64,000 nt of DNA from Pontederia crassipes (taxonomy: Eukaryota > Streptophyta > Magnoliopsida > Commelinales > Pontederiaceae), in assembly GCA_030549335.1 (NCBI GenBank), contig CM060195.1, positions 25,796,874 through 25,860,873 on the forward strand, read 5' to 3'. Of the stretch, positions 10,214 through 22,744 are shown piece after piece. How positions within the stretch are numbered: position 1 is the first letter of the stretch; every line of letters begins with the position of its first letter. The position numbers and the translations under genes were made by a program. Under the pieces are notes generated by a model. It saw nothing but the letters and a program-made list of their open reading frames with translations. It ran no database searches and was not told where the DNA came from.

Positions 10214-10960
10214 CTCGAGCGCTATTTCTTCCTCTTTCTCTCCATAACTTCTCTCATTCTCCCCTTGTTGGACTGTAGCTCCTATAAAAGATTTACAAAT
10301 CTATCCCTTAAAAAAGTTCGTCCTCAAATTTTTGCTCCATGTAAATTTTTTATCAAAAAAATTGATGACTTTATAATGTATCTCCTACGACATATTTCCC
10401 AACTGCTAATTTCCCTAATAAAAAATCAAAATTATATGAAATATAATAAGACATCTAACCATGTTGGACGTCGTTCTAATAGTTGTCAACTTCTATGTTG
10501 TAGACTCTTCCAAGAACCAATTTATCGGCACCTCCTTTGTATGCTTGATTGCACTCGACAACCGAAATGACTTGCTTGTCCACAATTAAAGCAGTTCCAA
10601 CTCTTCCTTATGTCACCACAATTAAAGCAGTCCCAACTATTGCTTGTCCACAATTGCATCTTGGGCCGAAAGCTGCAAGGTCCACTGAAGCGAAAAATCA
10701 GAATTGTTAGCCTACTCAGATCACGCATGTGACGATCCTCCTTTGCTCTAACTCCACAATGAATACTGCCTCAACTGTTCCGAGTGACCTTCTCGAGACT
10801 TCTCTGCATTCCTTTACAATCAATGTGTCTTCTACCACGAAAGCAATGCTTGAGTATGGAACACATGAATTCACATCTTCGAGATGTTCTCTTATTGATA
10901 GAGGAAGATGTCCTACTCCAAATCTCATGGAGAATAGAAGATCTTAGAAGGCAATAAGAA
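10214..10960 (-). pseudogene. Gypsy gag and pol-end remnants
   Basis: On the minus strand, 10960-10720 reads like a gag capsid C-terminal part (SSIAFVVEDTLIVKECREV). It is followed near 10660-10580 by degenerate CCHC knuckle sequence (CFNCG..., CFNCGQASHF). At about 10345-10310 there is TTTGAGGACGAACTTTTTTA, typical of the last codons of Ty3/gypsy pol near the polypurine tract. The central pol domains are missing, so this is a deleted element abutting the LTR end at 10213. Confidence 0.6.
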
Positions 10961-11094
10961 GATTCTCACCTCCCCCACCAACGATCAAGGCCAAAAAATG
11001 TCCTAAAAGTCGTCCTTCCAAACTCTCTCTTTCTTCATTTTCTCCATCTAACTCTTATTTATAGGGAGTGGACTCTTTTGTCCACCACTGATTA

Positions 11095-11390
11095 CCATGG
11101 AAATGATCTTGTGGAATTGTGGGGGGTGGGGGAGGTTATCGTAGTAAATTCTAGGATTGCCTCCATGACATGCTGAAGAAAACCCAACTGGACATATTTC
11201 GATTTAATCTCATGTTTCAGCTAACAGGTCGTCTGAAGTTATTAGGTGCCTAGGATCTACGTGGATTGGGCTCTTCCAATCGGACAGTGGCACGCCAAGG
11301 GAATAATTCTTGCTTGGAGGTACCAAGTGACTAAGATAACATCTCTCCACCATGATCCTGAGATCATACATGCTATATACAACACGTAAC
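11095..11390 (+). pseudogene. LINE endonuclease N-terminal fragment
   Basis: The plus strand reads MILWNCGG-like (canonical start of plant L1 endonuclease), then CLGSTWIGLFQSDSGTPR, IILAWRYQVTKI and HHDPEIIHAIY, with several stops. It is in opposite orientation to the LINE that follows, and covers the same part of the endonuclease, so it comes from a different copy. Confidence 0.6.
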
Positions 11391-13550
11391 TTTTCTTGTT
11401 TTTAGGCTAGCATCTTTCCTCACTTGCATAAATTTTTTTGGCATGGCTTGAAACATTTTAATTTGCTTGATTCATCTTGGATTGTGCTCGATGATTTCAA
11501 CGCCATTGTTTTGTTAGAACATTTCTGAAGTCATCTTCCTGGAGCCAAGCCTTTTCGAATTTAAAATATGATCTGTAGTGAGACCTTCATTTGAGTTCCA
11601 CAACAAGGGCGTCTGGTCAAAGAAAGGTCTCTCTAATGCAGTCACAATAGACAACTGAAATGTCTCAGCTAGTTCTATGGACCCCAGGAACCTATCCAAT
11701 TTTGATTTCATGCTAGGGGATGCAGAACTCCGCCATGTAAACCTACAATTTGCTGTTGGAAAGTCCATGAGGCCATGTTCATCAATAAAGTCCCTAAAGG
11801 CCTCCGCCCCTATTGTCTCTCCCACGTCGAGCAATTGGTCTGTCCAAAGCTTCCAATGTGACATTAAAGTCACCTCCTAGAATCCAACAAATGTTTCAAG
11901 AGCTATGTCATAGTTCTCGATGTTCATTCCACATTTCAAGTCGTTCTATATTCCCTTGGGGCCCATATATGTAGGTGACCATGATAAGCAACCATCTGAT
12001 CTTTGAGATAATGTAGCAGAGATGGAGAACTGGCCAGATAGATATGCATTCAAGAGTGCTATCATTCTAGTAGATAAGGCAGCCCCCCTGATTTGCCAAT
12101 AGCATGACATTGTGGAACCACCAATCTGCCTCAACATTTGTTGATCAACTGCCTTAAGTTTTATTTTTGCAGTAACACTACATTTGTACGTCATTTCCTC
12201 AGGTACTTTCCTAAGATCGAGTTCCTGGTAGCATCACCTATGCCCCTAACATTCCATGTTAAAATCTTCATATGGAAACATGACTAGACGCCACACCAAT
12301 TGGACTCTCCTCAGAAGAAGAGGCAAAAAATAGACCAATCATTGATTACTGGGCGACATCCTCTTCTCCTAGCACCCATGGCTATTGCCACCTTGTCAAC
12401 ATCACTTGCGCAACCACTCACTTGTGTGACTGGACTGTTCTCACCTACATCAAATTTCCAAGGTTCGGTTTCATCCCAATTAAAGTCCAAAGTGTTGTCT
12501 TCTTTGCTATCCTGTGGCGTGTGGTCCAACCTCTCCTCCTGACACATCATCTGAGTTCCATTAAAACTATTTATGGTAATGATATTTGGGCTTGGTGATG
12601 TGGAAGATCCCCCTCCCATTTGTCATTTGTTGTATTCCAAGTGGTGCTGTATTAACAACCTCTGTGGATTCCTTTCGATATATTTCTTTTTTTGAAATCT
12701 CCTTTCCATCAATTTTTGGGACAGGTTGTCGTATAATCAGTGATTTGATTCTCCTTTCAATATTTTCCATAGATTTGAGATTTGATTCCATGATTGTAGG
12801 AATCATGATTGCATCTCTCCCTCGGTCATTATGTTGCTCTGAGATTTCGCTTGCTAGATTCGTTGGGAGTTCACCGACGTCGGAGAGGTCCGAAAAACTA
12901 TCTATGACCAAGTTCGAGGCCTAGTCGAAATTGTAACTGGGAATTCAAAACCCATTGAGATAAGATTCACCATCCTAGGGACTTCTATATTTAATTCAAT
13001 AATCATTGTTGCACAAATTGTAGATATGTTGCTAGACTCATACGAGGGAAATGACAACTCTGTTAACGTTGTGAAAGGAGAAATCAGTAAAGCAATGGAC
13101 TCCCAATACCATAGATGGAGTGGTACTCCTTGCAGATTAATTGTCGTTGATCTCGCTTGATCAATCCTTCTCCCTTGTTCAGTCGGCGACCACCTTCTCC
13201 AATATACTATAGCCCCATTCCTTAGCACTAAAGGTTCTTGCAGGACAATTTGATGGCCGGCTAGCAAGAATTTTGAATCTGGTAGCTTAGCTACCTATAC
13301 ATGTACATTTGGTCCCAATTGTTGCATCATCGCTGAGTGCACCATGGCTGTGTCGAATGCTGGACCAGAGAGGATGCCCACAGCACAACTCTGCAAATGT
13401 TCCAAGCTCAAATTCATGGCCATGGACCATGGAGCTGAAATCACCAAGGACCAGACTCATCCCGCATAGAAGGCTGAGTTATGATCTTGCCTCATGACCT
13501 ATCTAGTGTAGCTCTCCGACGAGCCATGGGACATCGAGCCCGAATGTGTC

Positions 13551-16500
13551 TGTAATGTTCCGAAATTTTTTTTCTTTTACCTGCACAAAAGGCTAACTTG
13601 GCGACGCCACTGAATTCTATAACTTAGCTATGACAAGTCAACATGCTAGTTTACAATAACAGAAGATAATAATTTACACCATATGTGGAAGTCATTTGTA
13701 CAAAATCCAAAACCTATGAGTTAGGCCTCACGTTTATACAATAATTCACCTTATATCTATGTGCATGTCGTCCGTCAGAAGAGCCACCAATCATCTCACC
13801 ATCGCCATCACCATCACATGTACGAATTCAAGTACGAGGAGGGGGGTACCCAAATGAGATAACTCAGTAGTAGAGTCACCCATTACAATAAATAATATGA
13901 ACCATGGTCAATATCAATATTAATACTATCAATAAACAATTATGCATAAAACTATATGATTGATCAACATAGATAACGTTTAACAATAATCAATAAATTA
14001 GTAATAATTCGATCTATCATAGTAATTATTTATATCATCAATTACTGATGACCAATATCCATTCAATTCGATTCAATTATCTTAAATCAATTATCAATTG
14101 GCCATAGGTCGGTGAAGGCCATAATAACAATTATTAATTATATTAACAATTCAATTATCCATCATCCACTAGTGCATAAATAATGGTCCATCAGCCACTA
14201 GAGAGCAATTCAATTACCAATCAACCACTAGGGCGAAATCAATTATATATCAGCCATTAGGGTGCAATTCAATTCAGTTCGATTATCTCAATTCTATTCA
14301 ATAATAATAGTCAATTCATATGAATTACCTTTAACCAATCATCAATTGGCCAGAGGTCAACGAATGCCACAATTCAATAATTAGCAATTCAATTAACAAT
14401 TAATGATTGATCAATTTCCAACTGGTCAAACGTCAATGAAGGGCACAATAACAATTATCAATTCAATCCGATTAATAATTTATCAATTTATCTATCAGGT
14501 ACAAATGCCATAATTTATTATCCATCAGTCTTAAAGGCGCAATTCGATTATCCATCAACCATAAAGATGCAATTCGATTATCCATCAATCACGATGACGA
14601 AAATCAATAGTTTATCAACCACTAGGGCGAAATTAATTGTCCATCAACTACTAGGGTGCAATTCAATTTGATTCAACTAAATGATCAATTCAATCTTGGG
14701 AGTTACAATCAATCCTTTCGGACGTAATATGAGAGTTCTCTATTATTAGGGGACCCCATGCCACTTCATGTCAATTAATAAATTCGGGTATAGTGGGGGA
14801 CAGGGCAGTCATAATTTTTATGCTATCTGCCCAATTCAATTATCCAACAGCTCGAAAGTGCAATTAGCCCGAAGGCCCTATCACCAAAATGTGCCATTAG
14901 CCCGAAGATCCTGTCAGCCCGAAAGTGCAATTAGCCCACCAATCAGCTCGAACGCGCAATACTAGCTCGAAGGCCTTATCATCCCGAGGGCGCAGTTAGC
15001 CCGAAGGCCTTATCAGCCCGTAGGCATAGTTAGCTTGAAGGTCCAATCGGTGGCAATTCAGTAGACATGGGCCCAATAAATTTCAATTTTTATCTCAATT
15101 ACTTAAGATGTCTATCTTTAATATTTATCTTAGGTTAAACATGACCAAATCAGAAAATCACTATATCAATATATTAATCAATGGTATGGTCATATATGAT
15201 GACGATCAATCAGATACGATAACAATTTGATATGTATCAATAAATAATAAGGTCAATGGATCAATACCATAATCAATATCATGATTGATTGTAATGGCAA
15301 TGTAATACGATGGCAATCTGATCAGTATGATCGTACTAAAATTAAGGATGTTAATCAAATGATCGGCAATGATTAACAATCTTAACTATCCAATAAACTA
15401 TAAATCAATTCATAAAAATATGGTTTCTATTACTGAATTTGATCCACATCGATCATTACCCGAGCTGTGTCAGACAGATCTCGAGCCGAATTCTGTCACC
15501 GTCAAGAATTGTGTTTCCAACATAATTCTAGACAATCATATCTATGTCATTCGATTTTTAATTGATGCAAATAATATATAATTTTTGTATAATGGAAAAG
15601 AGTCATGGGATCCATGTCGTGGAACCGACGCCATGAGATCCCCCTACGTATTTTAAGTTGGTTGAAAAATCAACTATGTACCTATTGTTTGTGAATTGCA
15701 CGGATGTCACGACTTTGGCTGACGATTCTTCTTTATTGACGTTCAGAAACCTTCGGTTACCACTTGGATCTTGTTCTCCTCTATTGGGGTTTTGAAACGA
15801 TATATCGCCCACGCTCTCAGGTGCCTTGGTTTGTGAGAAAACGAAGAAGAAAGATGAGCTATCGTGCATAAATTCTATGGAAACAAATAGTACTTTCTAG
15901 CCACTCTTTAGATCTTATTTATAGTTCTTAAGTAAGGTTTTTGACTCATATTGAGCCTTCAGCTATTTCTCTATCAATTACGATCATCCATAATTAATTA
16001 TCAACTCTTAAATATTCAAATTTAATTAAATCCGAATTTCACTAATTATTTAATAATCATACTTATAAAAAATCCATATATACTCAAATTTCTTTTTATC
16101 TCCTCCATAACTTCTCTCAATCAAATTTTATCTCCATCTTTTATTAATAACTTATGTTAACCAAATTATACCTTTATTTTATCTTTTTATTTCTTTCTTT
16201 TATCTAATTTTCGTAATTATTTAATATGATGTGATTTTATCATCTAATTTTCGGAATTATTTAATATAATAATATTTTATCACCTAATTTTTGAAATAAA
16301 ATAATAAATATTATTTTAATCACTGAAATATTTTTTAATCCATAGAACTCTCAATCTTATCCTATTTAAGAGTCTTATAATCATTAAACATTCTTTTGAT
16401 ATCAAATCAAATTGAAATCTCTAATCATAATTGAATCACAATCTTTACTTCTAATAGGATTAACTCTTTCATTCTTTTCCTTTTTCCTTTGTAACCATAC

Positions 16501-16553
16501 TTTTAATTTACAAATTACTTTATTGCTCCTTATTGAAATCTTGGGGTGTTACA
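13551..16553 (+). mobile_element. Solo LTR, 3003 bp, with 5-bp target duplication
   Basis: The LTR starts TGTAATGTTCCGAAATTTTT and ends ATCTTGGGGTGTTACA. It is flanked on both sides by GTGTC (13546-13550 and 16554-16558), a perfect 5-bp target duplication. There is no internal region, so it is a solo LTR left by recombination. The insertion lies exactly inside the zinc knuckle of the minus-strand LINE ORF1. It contains two internal repeat arrays (14090-14660 and 14830-15050). Confidence 0.92.
14090..15050. repeat. Degenerate tandem repeats in the solo LTR
   Basis: From 14090 to 14660, units around ATCAACCACTAGGGCGAAAT and CAATTGGCC..AGGTC recur at about 50-100 bp. From 14830 to 15050, units around TTAGCCCGAAGGCC and TATCAGCCCGA.. 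recur at roughly 30-40 bp. All are diverged and noncoding. Confidence 0.7.
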
Positions 16554-16800
16554 GTGTCCCACCCCATTGCACTCCAAACAAGTTATTGGATCCCTGCATA
16601 CACGCTGGATATGGCCACATTTCCTGCATCGATAATATTGGATACCCTTCATGTTGTTAACGCCTTTGTCTGTATGATTTTTCTTCCCTCGCCTCTACAC
16701 CATCTGCCAACCTTCAGCACCATCATCTCCTGCCGTGTGTGGCGCTGAGAGGAGGGAGTCTGATCTCAGGTGGTGCCACCGGGAGGAGGACTCTCAATGA

Positions 16801-17531
16801 TAGTCTCTCATATTTCCTCCCAATCAATTTAAATTATTATTAGTTCGTGAGAATAATTGATTAGATAGAAACACTTTGATTTAGTGTTTGGATAAAAAAT
16901 ATAATGATGAATAATTAGACAATTAAATGTTGTGTGTTTGGATAAAAAACTAATAAAATATTTTATTATTTTATAAGAATTAAAAGTATCATAATAATTA
17001 ATGTGAAATTAATAATATTACAATATTATTATTTAGAAGAATTAAATATATCATAACATTTTATTTAGAAGAACCTATACATTTATGTTAATATTAATAA
17101 AAATATCAAATGTAATTAAAGTTCCGGATAATTTTCAAATATATATGTGACCTAATATAATAATAAATTAAAAAAAATAATTTAAAAATTAAACTAATCT
17201 TATTTTATAAAATCTAACGTATAATACGTACTGATTGCAAGAAAATTATTATACATTTTTATTACAAAATGATTGAATAAAATAAAATTATTATAATTAG
17301 TCGATTTATAAAAAATTGACATTATATGTAATAAGGAAAATAATATACTTATATTAATAATATATATATATCTATATATATATTTATATATAGAGGTTTA
17401 AATAGGGGTCCACACCTATATAAAAATAAAAAAATGACATTGGTTCAAGGGCCATCTCAAGAAACTAGGAGGTTTCTAAGTGAAATTATTACTGTGAGAG
17501 TTTTATATAAAAATAAATATATTTTGTTAAA
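16801..17531. other. AT-rich intergenic stretch
   Basis: Very AT-rich with an imperfect (TA) tract at 17355-17392. No coding signal and no clear element is seen. Confidence 0.5.
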
Positions 17532-17552
17532 GTATATTTTTTATGAACTTTA

Positions 17553-17719
17553 ACTCTGCCTATGTTTTATAAACGGTCCCAAGCCCGGATAAAGGAGGAG
17601 GGTTGTGTTAGGCCCCGACAGCCAGCGTAAAAACTTGTCGAATCTTATGAACATGGATTAACGAGTCGTATGATCTATGTAGCCGACCTCACCTAGTAGG
17701 ATAAAACTTTATTATTGTT
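17553..17719 (+). mobile_element. SINE with 21-bp target-site duplication
   Basis: A 167-bp insertion is bounded by perfect 21-bp direct repeats (17532-17552 and 17720-17740, starting GTATATTTTTTATG). The 3' part, CTATGTAGCCGACCTCACC followed by TAGTAGGATAAAACTTTATTATTGTTG, is the tail type of Au-like plant SINEs. The same tail occurs at 47183-47267 and, reversed, at the LINE end at 40261. No clear tRNA-like A/B boxes were identified in the head. Confidence 0.85.
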
Positions 17720-17740
17720 GTATATTTTTTATGAACTTTA

Positions 17741-19690
17741 TATACAAATTTATTAATCAAATCTTTATAATTAATTTTTTTCTTAATATTTTCTTGTCAA
17801 TTGATAAAATTAGCATAATTTCATCTTCATTTTGTGATTTTAAACTTGACATGTGCTTAAACAAGGAAAAATGCTGAACTGGAATAATGAAAAAAATATT
17901 TGACAATTAATTTTGTATGGGTATTTTTTTAACCATTTCATATGGGTATTAAGAGCATGAACGTTATCCATAAAATGTGATTTGTATTAATGAGAAGATG
18001 AAAATTACATTTATTATGAGTGGTTATTGGGTAATGAAATTTGTACTGATTGTGAGTGGCTATTGGGTAACTAATGTCTCTCACGAATTCATGTTTCTTG
18101 CAACACATTTACTTATCTCTTTAAGTTAGTGTACTTAATAAAATAAATAAATAAATATTGTATTTATTATTGGGACCTAAAGCAAAGGTTTGACCTGTTA
18201 AAGATTGGTTCCAACCAATCCGAATATGTCTGCTTCAAATAGTAATAAAATATTATATTGAATATGATACTAAATTAAGTTATTATATTTTGATTATATA
18301 ACTATGTCAAAATATAATTATACAAAAGAACAAAAACAATCACAAATAACAAATTTAAAATTTAAGGTTTAATGTTAAAGTTATTATACACTTAATAAAT
18401 TTAAATATTATTTAATTTTATTATTTTATATAAATTTTTATATTATTTAATTATTTTGTATTTCATATCTTCATATTTTATGTTCGAAGTAAAAAATAAA
18501 TATTTTTCGATCATATATTCTATAAATAATTAGTGTGTTAATATTAAATTTGAACTTATTACATATTAAATTAAAGTAAATTTAAATTTGTGTATATGTT
18601 TTATTATATATAAAATACTATATTATACTAAGTATATTATAGTATTATATATAATAAAGAATTTTGCACCATCCATCCCTAACTAATTTATGTAGTAAAA
18701 TAAATATTATATATAATATAATAAATATATAATTAATTTATATATATTTATGATATAAAAAAATATGAATAAAATCATAATCCAGAAGTTAAACTTCAAA
18801 GTATAATAAATTCTAAACTAAATGAAGAAAAAAAGAATAAGTAATGTGTACAAAGTACAAAATAGTCTCACATTGCTTATAGTAGGAAGATGAGACTAAA
18901 GTGACAAGTATTAATAAAGGAGGAGATTAATGGACCAATGTTAATATTTATGGGGAAAGTCTATCTTTAAATATTTTTTATATTTATAATAATAAACTTT
19001 ATCAAAATATCTATTAAGAAAAAAGATAAAAGAATTGGCTGGTGCATAAATCTTGGTTCAATCCGATTTTGACTGTTTTGAACCGGTATAGTTTGATTTG
19101 ACAAGGAGTCAATTTTTGAGCTTGTAATAGATCACCTTAATGGCTAGTGTCGATGGTCGGTCCGATCTGGTCTCGGTAATATTGCTTGGTTCTTGGTGGA
19201 AGCCGTTTGGCAAGAATAAAAGTTTTGACAATGCTTGCAACTTTTTTAATGTACAATTTGTAAAATGTAAAAAATGGAAGCATAAAGAAATCATTAAAAC
19301 TTTTTAAAAATATTATACATGTATATATTTACTTAAAATTTATTTTTCAACGTCCTTCTTTACCACGTATATAAAATTTGATGGATATTTTTTATTTATT
19401 TATAATTACCTCACAAGATTTTTATTTAGCAAATATTCGATTGATGATTTAATTTACATTTATTTTATTATATTATTTGATTTGAATTATTATATATATA
19501 TATTTTTGCTAAATAAGATTACATATTAAAAATATTACAATAATTATTTTAATTTATTTTATTTTTTTTATTAATTTATCTTATCGGATATAATCATTAG
19601 ATTTGATCCATCCGATCGATTCGACCTTACCGATCGAACAATTTGGGCCTAAGTCCGAACTTACAACATTGGTTCTACCCCTAATTTGAG
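17741..19690. other. AT-rich intergenic stretch
   Basis: No gene is seen. Positions 18845-18935 contain TAGTCTCACATTGCTTAT and a following imperfect complementary stretch that could be an old LTR or MITE piece. Positions 19600-19675 hold CGATCGATTCGACC-type sequence. Positions 19700-19722 are a (CT)n run just beyond the 3' end of the first thaumatin-like gene. Confidence 0.4.
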
Positions 19691-19754
19691 AACTCTCTAT
19701 CCTCTCTCTCTCTCTCTCTCTCGGAACTGTCATATATATGTTAACTCGAAATAA

Positions 19755-20728
19755 TCAAGGGCAGAAAGTGATGCGGTAATCAGCTCCTGCGCAAGTGAAG
19801 GTGCTCGTGGCATCATCGTAGGCATAACTGTAAGCCTGCGGGCATGCATCCTTGAAGACCTTGGAGTAGTTGGTCGGGGGACACGCCTTCGGGCCGCCAC
19901 CGTAAGCACCCCGGCAGCAGTACTGGTCTGTGCTGAACGCCAGGCACGCGCTCTTGCATCCCACCACGGCCCCACCTGAATTCTTCAACTGCAGCTCCGC
20001 GGGGCACAGCTTGTTGATGTCCGCGGGGCACGCTGTCGAATTGCAGCCGGCGGCCGCAGCTCCTTGAGGAACGACCGACAAGGGCAGGTTGAAGCCGTCC
20101 ACGTTGCTCACGTCGTAGAAGTCCTGCCCCTGGTATCCCTGCATTGTGAACTCAATCAGCGTGGCCGGCGGCGCGCCCCCCGCCCCACTGCAGTCCACGC
20201 GTCCGCTGCCGCAGTCGCCCGTGGCGCACGAAAACTTGCCCGATGAGTCGGTGGAGCACGACGACCTCCCCCAGATCCTGCCGGACCACTTAGGCGGGAC
20301 GGTCAGAGTCATCTGGGCGCCGGTGGCTAGTTGGAAGCCGGTCTGTGATATCGGAGGCGAGGTCGCAGCGGAGAGAGTGGCGGGCCACACAGTAAACGAA
20401 CAGTTGTTTGTGACGGTGAACGTAGCAGATCGAGCTGCTGACGATAATAGATAAGTTAGTAGAATTACTTCAATCAAAATATAATACGACAGATCGCTGC
20501 CATGCATGAAAAACTGTGAATAACAAAAATACGAGATCGATGATCATGGAGAAGAATGGAAAACAACTGAGATGCAAGAAAGCGAAATTAAGTTATCAGT
20601 AAACAGAAATCACGAGGCCCAAATTATTACGTAAAATAAAATTATTAACATATATCCAAGTCACCTGGAACGATGAGTGCTGCCAAGACGAAGATGGCAG
20701 TCAGGAAAAAGGTCGACGGCCCGGCCAT
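19755..20728 (-). CDS. Thaumatin-like protein (PR5 family), copy A
   Basis: Two exons on the minus strand: 20728-20665 (signal peptide, MAGPSTFF...) and 20437-19755, total 248 aa. The intron (227 bp) has GT-AG ends and splits a codon after residue 21. The mature chain starts near ATFTVTNNC. The thaumatin signature GKFSCATGDCGSGRVDC is present, with 16 cysteines as expected for eight disulfides, and the acidic-cleft residues are in place (R in GRIWGRS, E in LIEFTMQG, D in FYDVSNVDGFN and CPADIN). The protein ends at TFCP with no vacuolar extension, so secretion to the apoplast is expected. The family binds beta-glucans or acts against fungi; function here is inferred. The acceptor is CAGCAG, so two in-frame sites three bases apart are possible; the first matches copy B. 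A CTATATAAA box lies at 20791-20798, about 65 bases upstream of the ATG. Confidence 0.93.
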
Positions 20729-20787
20729 GGAGGAAGCTTTGCTTGATGTTCTTATGGTTTTCTTCTTCTCAGCAGGAAGTCGTGATG

Positions 20788-20801
20788 CGCTTTATATAGG
20801 G
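20788..20801 (-). promoter_or_regulatory. TATA box of thaumatin-like gene A
   Basis: Minus-strand CCTATATAAAGCG lies about 65 bases upstream of the ATG at 20728. The sequence just upstream (GGTCATAAACTCC) matches the corresponding position in copy B, which supports a shared ancestral promoter. Confidence 0.7.
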
Positions 20802-21044
20802 GAGTTTATGACCGATGAATGCAGTGCAGCATTCATGGCTGGATAATTATGCCAGAGAGGATATAGCAAAGCCATCCGAAGAGCAATAGAAAACTTTTAA
20901 TGTCAATTTAAATTCGTGATCTGTTTAATTACGATTTAATTAGTTGAATTCTTTCCTTTATAGCTTAGTTTATAAATTCGTCATCTCTTCCAATTTTGGA
21001 TGATAAAAAAGATTATCCGATAAACACCTTGATATATAGATTTT

Positions 21045-21440
21045 CACTACAAGAAAAGGTGGTATTTGCAACGGCAATTTCCGCTCTCTATCCCTCACAA
21101 CTTCTAACGTATTTTCTGACGGTTCTCTCCATCCTTGGGAAGTTACGACGGAATTATTTCCCGCGGTTTAAACTCTCGTAACTTCCGACGGTTTCGTCGC
21201 CGTCGCAAGTTTAATTTATTTTTTCCCCTCAACCGGACTAATTGTCTTTCTATATTAAATTAAAAATAAATAAATGTTCCCACGGCTGAACTTCCTACGG
21301 TTATAGCCGTGGGATATGTTTCCTATGGCTAAAATCGTCAGAAGATGAAGGAATATTAAAATATTGCTCGTGAAAGTGCCGTTGGAAAATATATTTTAAA
21401 AGTTACCGACGGCTTTAACTGTCGGAACACCCGTCGGAAG
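21045..21440. mobile_element. CACTA transposon terminus with subterminal repeats
   Basis: CACTACAAGAAAAGGTGG at 21045 is the canonical plant CACTA terminus. It is followed by repeated short motifs in both directions (TACGACGG, CCGACGG, CCCACGGCT, AGCCGTGGG, GTCGG) to about 21440, as in CACTA subterminal arrays. GC-rich sequence up to 21960 may be element interior. The matching CTTGTAGTG end was not found in the following 5 kb. The terminus lies about 320 bp upstream of the thaumatin-like gene A start. Confidence 0.8.
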
Positions 21441-22690
21441 CCGTATCATAAATAAACCTACTCTCTCCACTTCTGACCATTTCTTCGTCTCTTCCCCCGA
21501 TCAACTTCGCCAGTTTCCATCCGCCCGCCTCGCTCACGCTCCGGCCTTGTCGCCCACGCTCTGGCCAGCTACCATCGCTGAAGCCACTTCTCGTGCCACT
21601 GTAAACGATGTCCGGCCGTCTGACAATCCGCTTCCGTCCTTGCCGTGATCCGCTTTCGTTCGATAGTCCGGCGATCCGCTTCCGTCCTTCTCGGGTCGCT
21701 TGAAGGTTCTCTGCTTCCATCCTCTGTCATCGGCCGGTGCTATCCCGATCGGAAGTGCTGCGGCCGACGATGACCGTTGTGAGCCCGACGGGGCTCTCTG
21801 CGGCCCGACTGGCCGTAACCGGTCGGTAATGGCTGGATCCGGCCAATCATGGCTAGATCCGATCGTTGGCAGGCGGATCCGGTCACTAACGGCTAGATCT
21901 GACCGTTCATGACTGGATCTGACTGCTAACGACTGTCGTTGGCTTGTTGTTCCGGCCATGCACGATCGGATCTATTTTGGTTTGTTCCAGAACCAAAATC
22001 TAAGACTAATTGAAATCTTTCTATGAGTAATGATCATTGAGACTATAAACCTTTTTTTACTTGCATGATATATTATAATAAAATTTTATGATTATATGTC
22101 TTTCTTTTAGAATTTAGCAAGATTCAAATAAAGGAAAGCATTGGGTTCCTTCTTTAAAGAAATAGGAGGTAGATTTTCTTATTCAAATAAATTAGCCACT
22201 GCCTACAAATGGACGTTTCTTATAAGATTGGAATGTTACATATTCTAAGATAAATGATGGACGCTTAACGATAGAGGATCATAAGATCTCATCATAAGAT
22301 AATGAAGGGTTACGTGATCAAATCTTGAGCTAAATTGTAAAATAATGAGATCTCAAGAATTATAACCTGACTTGCATAATGTTGGATCGACAATGTTGGT
22401 CTAGCGCCAAAAACCATCAGCATTATGGCCATCGACAATCCTTATATGAAATCCTTCACCTTTGGGACTTGAACAAAAGTCAATCAAGAATAAGAAGACA
22501 AATTGCAGAATGTAGAATGAGAAAAAAAAACAAAAAGATATACACTACCAATACAATACTTAATCTTTCTTATTTTTAGCAACATCACCAATACATCACA
22601 CCGGACACTATAGTTGTTTTTTCTTTATAAATAGTATAGTAATTCTCAACATGAAGATCTTTGTGGAAGCTTTTCCAAGAACTAGGCGCT
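21441..22690. other. Probable CACTA interior and unassigned sequence
   Basis: The GC-rich part (21441-21960) has repeated GGATCCGGTC, GGCTAGATC and ACTGGATCTGAC motifs like those near 240-320 of the window, suggesting non-autonomous CACTA interior. 21961-22690 is AT-rich and unassigned. No convincing gene is seen. Confidence 0.4.
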
Positions 22691-22744
22691 ATCAAATTCT
22701 CAATTATAGAACCAAACACGGCATTCCTCCTTTGCACTACCAAA

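Larger units (their letters stand above)
11400..16800 (-). pseudogene. L1-type LINE (ORF1 and endonuclease), interrupted by a solo LTR
   Basis: Read on the minus strand. ORF1 has a CCHC-rich region (CRKCGHIQRVCRDP, CLECNGVGH at about 16635-16559) that continues after the inserted LTR with IRARCPMARRR (13545-13510). Positions 13267-12902 hold a RWSP...INLQGVPLHLWYW block typical of plant LINE ORF1, and the ORF1 tail runs to about 12311. ORF2 starts at about 12270 with MKILTWNVRGIGDATRNS, followed by endonuclease sequence at 11873-11514 (GAEAFRDFIDEHGLMDFP, KLDRFLGS) and a short linker to about 11400. Reverse transcriptase is absent. Stops and frameshifts are frequent. The family copies itself by target-primed reverse transcription; this copy is dead. 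Confidence 0.8.

Noticed and set aside
20146-20454. Antisense frames across the thaumatin-like exons
   Set aside because: Long antisense frames arise from extreme GC-rich codon use in the sense exons; the same happens at both gene copies.
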